A stretch of DNA of 64,000 nt from Pezicula radicicola. Lineage: Eukaryota > Ascomycota > Leotiomycetes > Helotiales > Dermateaceae. The translations under genes and the position numbers were made by a program. Positions 58,113 through 64,000 of this stretch are shown piece by piece (within the stretch, counting starts at the first letter, position 1; every line of letters begins with the position of its first letter). Location: NCBI GenBank assembly GCA_003008705.1, contig PDUO01000014.1, forward strand, positions 408,696 to 472,695. Direction: 5' to 3'. The notes beneath the pieces are model-generated. The model was not told the origin of the DNA and did no database searches. It saw nothing but the letters and a program-made list of their open reading frames with translations.

Positions 58113-60124
58113 TTAAACTTCCTGAGTTAAACCGCCAACAGCCTTCTCAGCCGTGTCTTCATTCTCCTCTTTCTTAGAAGCAGCAGCTGGTTTGTTCTTG
58201 TTAACAGATACCCATTCCATTCCTAAAGCTGGTAGGAGGGCAGCACATGCTAGGGCTAAAGCAACAATAAAGGCTTTGCTTAAAGCTTCATTGTAATAGA
58301 ATAATACGGCTGGTAGATCGGCTGGTTTGACTAGGCTTCTCAATTGTGTTGCGCCGGCTTGGCTGATTGCTTGTGCGTCTAATCCAGCGATAGCGCCGAG
58401 GTACTTCACGAGATGGTTATTGAAGACTGCTTCACCGACAGCCACGAAAATAGCTCCTCCCAAGGACTGGCCAAAAAACATCAGGGAGACACCGATTGAA
58501 ACATCCTTTCGAGAGAGCACTGTTTGTGCGGACATATTAGCTTGTTGCATTCCCATTCCTAGACCGATACCGTAGATGACTTGGTAACCGATCCATTTTC
58601 CTGATGAAGTGTCGGTTTTGAAAGTTGTGATGAGACCAGCTCCGACGGCCATAATACAGGGACAGAGTAACATTGGAGGTACATAATAGCCCACGCGAGA
58701 AACGAAGATGCCTGTTGAAATAACGGAGACGACCATGCTGAGTACCATTGCCAATGTGTCAATGCCGGAGTGGACAGCAGTTGTGTCCTTGACGGCTTGG
58801 AACCAGAGGGGCAGGAAGTATACTGTTGTGATCATAGAGCCAGACACCAAAGTTACAAAGCACAAGGCACAGATTATGCTGCGCATCTTGAGGATTCGAG
58901 GAGGAAGTGTCGCGCCTTCTTGCTTCCAGATTTGGATTGCTGCAAAGACAATGAAGAGTACGCCGGCCAAGACGAAGAGGGCGATGATTCGAGCGTCGTT
59001 CCAAGGGTAAGTTGCCCCTCCCCATTGGAGAGCAAGGAGGAAGCAGACGACACATGGGATAAACGCAATTGTTCCGAGTGGGTCGAGCTGCATAATTCTT
59101 TCACGGGTTGATTTCTCGTTTGAAACGGCGGGCAAATGTAAAATGAGGACTAGCACTGCAATGACAACGGCTCCGATAGGAAGGCTGTAAACGATCAGTA
59201 TAGATACGTGTGGTAGTAGAAGCTAACAAAAACTTACTTGATGTAGAAACACCAGCGCCAACTGACATTATCTGTGAAAGCACCACCCAGAAGAGGTCCG
59301 ATAATGGAAGATATTCCGAAGATGGAGCCGAATAAGCCAACGACCAGAGGTCTCTTGTGAAGAGGGAGAACATGAGTGACGAGAATAATGGATCCAGAGA
59401 ACACGCCAGCGGATCCCACACCGGCAATGGCACGTCCAACAATGAAAGCATTTGAAGTTGGTGCAGCTCCGCATATAACTGAGCCGATTTCGAAGAAAGC
59501 AATGGCTGAGAGGTATATTACTTTGGAGCTGTAGAAGGTGTAGATTCGTCCCCAGATTAATTGCGTCGCACAACTGAACTCATATTAGTTTACTTGTTCA
59601 GGAATACTAGGAAGGAAGAGCAATAATCTTTAGAATAATAAGTCTGCTCTGAGTCTTTGCTTACCTGCCAAGAAGATAGGCACTCGCGTACCATCCAACG
59701 TCGTCTAATGAATGAAACTGCAAAAATGGTTAAATCAAATTCGATCTATTGAAGATTGTCGTGAATAGAAGAAGATAGGAGATGTCGAATACTAACTTGA
59801 TCTGTGATCCGGGGTACAGCCGTTGCGATGATCAGACGATCCTGTTATTAGTTAGCTCGGTTGCCGTACAATAAGAGAATGCCGTCGAGTACTCACCAAA
59901 GCAACAAGAAACATTGACAGGCCTGCTGCAAGAAGAATGACAGCTGCCTTCTTGGCATTGGGATATTCAACCTCAGTTTCGGTACGAGTCAACTCGATTG
60001 GCTTCTTCTCATTATCTACGGCGGGGTCCACAGCAGTTGTTGATGTCGCAGCCGAGATTATGGGTCCTGTCGCGACTGGAGCTTGTTGAGCCACTTCTGT
60101 GGATTTGGGTCTGTTTCCCTCCAT
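58113..60124 (-). CDS. MFS transporter, DHA2 (14-TM drug:H+ antiporter) type, about 577 aa
   Basis: Five exons: 59897-60124, 59797-59841 (45 nt), 59665-59717 (53 nt), 59238-59573 and 58113-59184. The introns of 55, 79, 91 and 53 nt all keep frame. The cytosolic N-terminus of about 55 residues leads to TM1. Then comes the family signature [45 protein letters not shown], assembled across three joins. Next are motif C-like [35 protein letters not shown] and about eight more membrane helices, with GQSLGGAIFVAVGEAVFNN near the end and a Lys/Glu-rich tail. These families export toxins, drugs or secondary metabolites across the plasma membrane. The substrate cannot be inferred. It is divergent from the FAD hydroxylase at 62973, with about 2.8 kb between them. 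Confidence 0.93.
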
Positions 60125-62972
60125 GACTTTGGCCTCTGAAGAATGAATGAGAATAAACTTAGAAAGAGAACCAAATCAAGTCTTGATGTTGACTTTAAGG
60201 AGGTTCGTGAACGGAGGTAGGTGGCAGTGTTGCGAAGGGTAGCGAGCGTGCGTAGCGCACAGAGGACGGTCGAAATTTCGTCCGAGGCAAGGTTGACTAT
60301 GACTGTGAGTGACGCTGAATCTGCAACTCTAAAAAGGTGGCAGCAGGCCGTTGCTGCAGTAGTTGTAGGAGGATCGGAGGAACTTTAGGGATTTATGACA
60401 GTGCGATGTTGGGGGAAGAGAAAGAAATTACTGCGTGGTTGAATGTCGGGGCTATTCTTCACTCTTTGAGCCTTCTCGGTCCCGACAAAAAAGCAGGGAT
60501 TCGGTTCCGAGAAGCCATCTGAAAGACCGGCACTGCTCGCTCGGCGTTTACTTCGTCGCGAACTACGAATTGGTTACCACGTTACCTATCTTAGCTCAAG
60601 CCACCACCACCATTCTCGTCTCATATCTTGAGAAAGGAAGGAATTGCTTATCCTTTTCCTACTTAAGCCCCAGCCGCGCTCGCGTCTATCTCAATACCTA
60701 TGACCCTTGTAGCACCTCGTCCACAATTGGACAAAGAAATCGACACCTTGGACTTGGGGCGTATCTGCACGTCTTACACCATATTCAGCCGTCGTCATTC
60801 AATAAAGCTAACACCATCTCATAGATTTCCTCGTCTTTTCAAGCTAGTTCAGGCAGCAACAGCGAGTTACGGATCCTTCCAGCACGCGTCGTCCTTTCTT
60901 TATCTGCTAAAGCTCAGCGTTTGGAAGGAATTCTTAGTCCGAGGTAGCGCAAGTGCAGCGTTATGTTTGGAATTCGACTTTAAATGCGTACAAGTGCCGG
61001 CCATATTGTATGCTCCCCTTGCGACAGGAAAAGACGTTCCAGTGTCAAACAACCCCACACGCTATAGCAAGCATCTTATAGATATGGAGGTCGAAGCTCG
61101 AGTTGTGTGCATCAGGTCATGAGCCATCATGCAAAATTGGATTTCCCTCAGACTTGAGTGTTCAACTCAAGATACTCGGTCTCATTCTGTACGCATCGGT
61201 CTATACTCCCACCAGATAAAGCAGGACGAGCAAGCCATTCGTCGCTCAATTTTCTAGCCTTTCGTATTTCGCACAAGCATTCATATCATCAACTCCTCCA
61301 AAGGGTCCAGTCTTCACTACTACTTGGGATCATGCTTCTGATACCCTTTACTTTAGCTTAAGCATAGTTTGCTACAAGCGTTGGCTGATTCCGAGAGAAC
61401 ACTAAATTCCAAAGGCTGAGCTGGTAAATGCATGCCGCAGTCTCTGGGGAACCTACGGGCTAATCGCCACGCAGCAAAGGCAATCAGTAACCGTATCACC
61501 AAACGGAATATTTTAGGGAATTGTCCAGCCTACAACCTTTGCAGCAAACGTAGGTCTGTCAAAGCATAAGACTACAAAACACAGTTAGATGTCAGGCGTT
61601 AGGGGATCTGATTTATTTCCTCCTGCCAAGAACCTTTTTTTTTTCAGCGCGGCTTCACAAACACCCAGTAATTTCAAATGGTAGCCAGGACACGTTTGAG
61701 TTCGCTGGGACGTTGATTAGGTAGGTTTCCCCTACAGTACCTACCCACGCTGAGGGAATTGAAATTGGGACACTGAACAAACGAAAATCAACGAACACCA
61801 AAAAATATACTATATGAATGAGTTCCTTAAATAATAAGGGTCACTCAAATAAGGAGAGTTATTCCAATCAAGTGAGCAGGCCAAGTAAGCCACCCAAATA
61901 AGTCAGTCACCCAGATAAGTCAGTTCCTCAAAGTATTTACTTTAAAGTCTCAGCTTCAATTTCCACGGTGAGCTACCTTTGGTTGGCACTTGTCTTCCTT
62001 TCCGTCCGTTATGATTGCTCCTTGAGGTTTTCCTGCGGTTCGTCTTGCAAGTAACAGTTCACTTCGATAAATATCCTTGTGATAAACTCTGCTCCACTCA
62101 AAATTCAGGCCGAGGTATCCTGCTCCAGCTGGCAAATGACACCTTTGTCCTTAGTAGGATCCTGTTCATAAACCCGAAAGTCCACTCTAATGTCGTGATA
62201 GGTAACACATCCTGCGCGAATTATATAGCAGCGGAGCCAACATAACCAAATCAGCATTCTACAGAACCTAGCCCAAAGATGCGGATGCCAATCACCGTGA
62301 GTCTTTGAGTCCAAGTGATAAGATGATCCATGCTTGTAGATGCCGAGTTTCGAGCTCTGTCTTCTCTAAAAGGTGGTTCTGCTCTGCTGTAGCATTTCGT
62401 TGTCAAGCATCTGGATCGCTACAATGAACTGATCCTAGGAGGGAGAACCGCGAATCCTAGCTTGGGTCTCGATGCTGGATCAGTGATATAAATTTTTAAC
62501 TTCCTCGGCAGCTACTTCTGAACTCCAACCCCCACATCCCCTCCCCACCTAAATCACATAAATGCGGGAGTGAGCTGCGGGGATCACTCAGCACCTAAAT
62601 CTCACCCCCCCTTCAAGAAATAATATCCAAGAGAGGCCACTATTTACCGCATTGTGTTGCCGATTCGAAATACGTACCTTCAGTACTTCTACCGGAACCG
62701 TTGGGGCCGATCCGTAAAGCCTTCTTACTTCCTAGACTACTCAGCGTTGTCACTCTTCTGCCAAGCCTGCTCATCATCCGCATTCCGGTGACGGATAATT
62801 AGAATGTCCACCGGGTACTTTCTTGCCTTGGTTTCTACCTAAAGACAATTGCATCTTTTGGAGAGTCGTAGTGCTTAAGGGCATTGGAGTATATTGCACC
62901 TTTCTCTGTTTGTGTTTTTTTTTTGCTTTTCGACCTTTCATGAAGGCATTGCGATTAGAAACTCCCAAAACC
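60125..62972. other. Divergent promoter region between transporter and hydroxylase
   Basis: No gene is supported. The plus frames at 60435-60824 and 60700-61122 have no domain or splice pair. A minisatellite site lies at 61843-61930. Confidence 0.45.
61843..61930 (+). repeat. Minisatellite-family site, about 5 diverged units
   Basis: Successive units, each with an AAGT(G/C/A)AG core or a variant of it: AAATAAGGAGAGTTATTCC, AATCAAGTGAGCAGGCC, AAGTAAGCCACCC, AAATAAGTCAGTCACCC, AGATAAGTCAGTTCCTC. Confidence 0.7.
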
Positions 62973-64000
62973 ATGCCTCCTCAAAAAGTCAATGTCCTGA
63001 TCTGCGGCTCAGGTTCTGCTGGCCTCTGCGCAGCCCTCTGGCTCTCACGGTACAAGGTCCCATGCACCATTCTCGACTCCCGTTCTGGACCCCTAGTATT
63101 AGGTCAAGCAGATGGAGTACAATGCCGTACTGTAGAAGTCTTTGACAGTTTCAACATTGCCGAGGAACTTCTCCGTGACGCTTATCACTGCATCGAAGAT
63201 GCATTTTGGGCGCATGACGAGGGTATTGGGGGAATCAAGAGGTCGGGGAGAGTGGCCGATACAGCCGAAGGGCTGAGCCATCAGCCGCATGTTATTTTGA
63301 ATCAGGCGAGGGTTAATGGATTGATGATAGAGGCGATGAGGAGAGGTAATGAGCAAGAGGTCAGTTATGGGTATACTGTTAAGAGTGTGGAAATTGACAG
63401 TGTGACTGTTGGTGACGAGAGTACGTATCCTGTCACTGTACGAGCCGAAAAGGACGGGAAGGAAGAGATTTTTCTTGCTAAATATGTCCTGGTATGTCTA
63501 TTTGTTCTTCCCTCGTACAGGATTATTCTCACCTTTTCAGGGCTGTGATGGCGCACACTCAACCGTTCGCAAATCCCTTGGCTACCAAATGATCGGTGAC
63601 TCCCAGAACAGTCTCTGGGGAGTAATGGACATTTACCCTCAAACCAACTTCCCAGACATTCGTCGAAAATGCATCATCCACTCTTCATCCGGAAGTCTCT
63701 TCATCATTCCCCGCGAGGGCGGTTCCCTTGCTCGCTTCTACATCCAACTACCTCAAGGCACTATTGCTAAAGAAGTCAAGCTTGAGGATCTATATGCTTC
63801 AGCTCGAAAGATATTTGCCCCTTATGATATGGAGTTTGCCGGTTGTTTTTGGTGGTCTGCTTATTCGATTGGGCAAAGGCTTACTGAAGGATTCTCGAAA
63901 AATAATAGGGTTTTCCTATTAGGTGATGCTTGCCATACACATTCGCCGAAAGCAGGACAGGGTATGAATACTAGTCTTCAAGATGGCTACAATATAGGCT
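62973..64000 (+). CDS. FAD-dependent aromatic hydroxylase (phenol 2-monooxygenase-like), 5' part
   Basis: Exon 1 is 62973-63491. Exon 2 starts at 63541 after a 49-nt intron and runs off the window. The Rossmann dinucleotide site is VLICGSGSAGLCAALWLSRY, followed by LDSRSGPLVLGQADGVQCRT, where the RxGP and GxA elements fit phenol 2-monooxygenase/PHBH-type flavoproteins. The DG motif YVLGCDGAHSTVRKSLG spans the splice join. The second FAD motif is FLLGDACHTHSPKAGQGMN, followed by SLQDGYNIG at the edge. Such enzymes hydroxylate phenolic rings using NAD(P)H and O2 in catabolism or secondary metabolism. The start at 62973 (MPPQKVNV) puts the FAD fold at the usual distance from the N-terminus; 62940 is an in-frame alternative. 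The gene is truncated by the window edge, not broken. Confidence 0.9.

Noticed and set aside
59268..59573. Separate 101-codon frame inside the transporter
   Set aside because: It is an alternative frame of transporter exon 4. The correct frame carries conserved MFS motifs after splicing.
1..64000. CRISPR arrays, operons or bacterial elements
   Set aside because: The gene structure is clearly eukaryotic. The only regular repeats are minisatellites and microsatellites without unique spacers of constant size.

Overview
The window looks like a nuclear contig from a filamentous ascomycete (Pezizomycotina, quite possibly Leotiomycetes; the class is an inference). The evidence is short spliceosomal introns of about 46-144 nt with GT...CTRAY...AG signals, pyrimidine-rich leaders, monocistronic genes on both strands, and fungal-type families: a DIM-2-like DNA methyltransferase, a DUG2-type peptidase, a 2EXR protein and an aromatic-hydroxylase-like FAD monooxygenase. 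Many genes only become visible after splicing, so I rebuilt exon structures by reading frame and splice signals. All exon joins are predictions.

Layout. 0.8-5.2 kb holds two unrecognised spliced minus-strand genes (790-1867, 4216-5184). 5.2-11.4 kb is gene-poor, with a diverged direct repeat and a tRNA-Ala. 11.4-15.5 kb is a four-exon SCP160/vigilin KH protein (minus). 18.9-21.6 kb is a Cla4/PakB-type p21-activated kinase (plus). 22.8-25.8 kb is a DUG2-type WD40 plus M20 peptidase (minus). 26.3-31.0 kb is another gene-poor stretch with a tRNA whose anticodon loop holds a second tRNA-like element. 31.0-34.9 kb is a seven-exon DIM-2-like cytosine methyltransferase (plus). 35.7-38.8 kb is a TAPT1/EMP65 family membrane protein (plus). 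39.8-41.3 kb is a secreted Cys-containing protein. 42.1-42.9 kb is an F-box protein. 44.9-46.5 kb holds two decayed relatives of a 2EXR/KH-like gene. 47.9-49.9 kb holds a small unknown gene and a Ser/Thr-rich secreted protein. 51.2-51.8 kb is a small three-exon LAMTOR1/Ego1-like lipid-anchored protein. 52.9-53.2 kb is a small Cys-motif protein. 58.1-60.1 kb is a 14-TM DHA2 MFS transporter. The right edge carries the 5' part of an FAD aromatic hydroxylase.

The genes do not form an operon or an obvious metabolic cluster. Most are housekeeping (translation-linked RNA binding, polarity kinase, glutathione turnover, ER protein, TORC1 scaffold). The transporter and hydroxylase at the right end could be the start of a catabolic or secondary-metabolism neighbourhood.

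The most unusual signals are: (i) the tRNA-within-tRNA arrangement at 27.8-28.0 kb; (ii) an 18-bp minisatellite family (consensus AAATCAAGTGAGTTACCC) scattered over at least six intergenic sites; (iii) a 2EXR gene broken by a conserved Trp codon turned into TAG through a CpA-to-TpA change, the RIP signature, in a genome that carries a DIM-2-like methyltransferase; and (iv) a small LAMTOR-like gene whose three exons are too short to show up as a long open frame.
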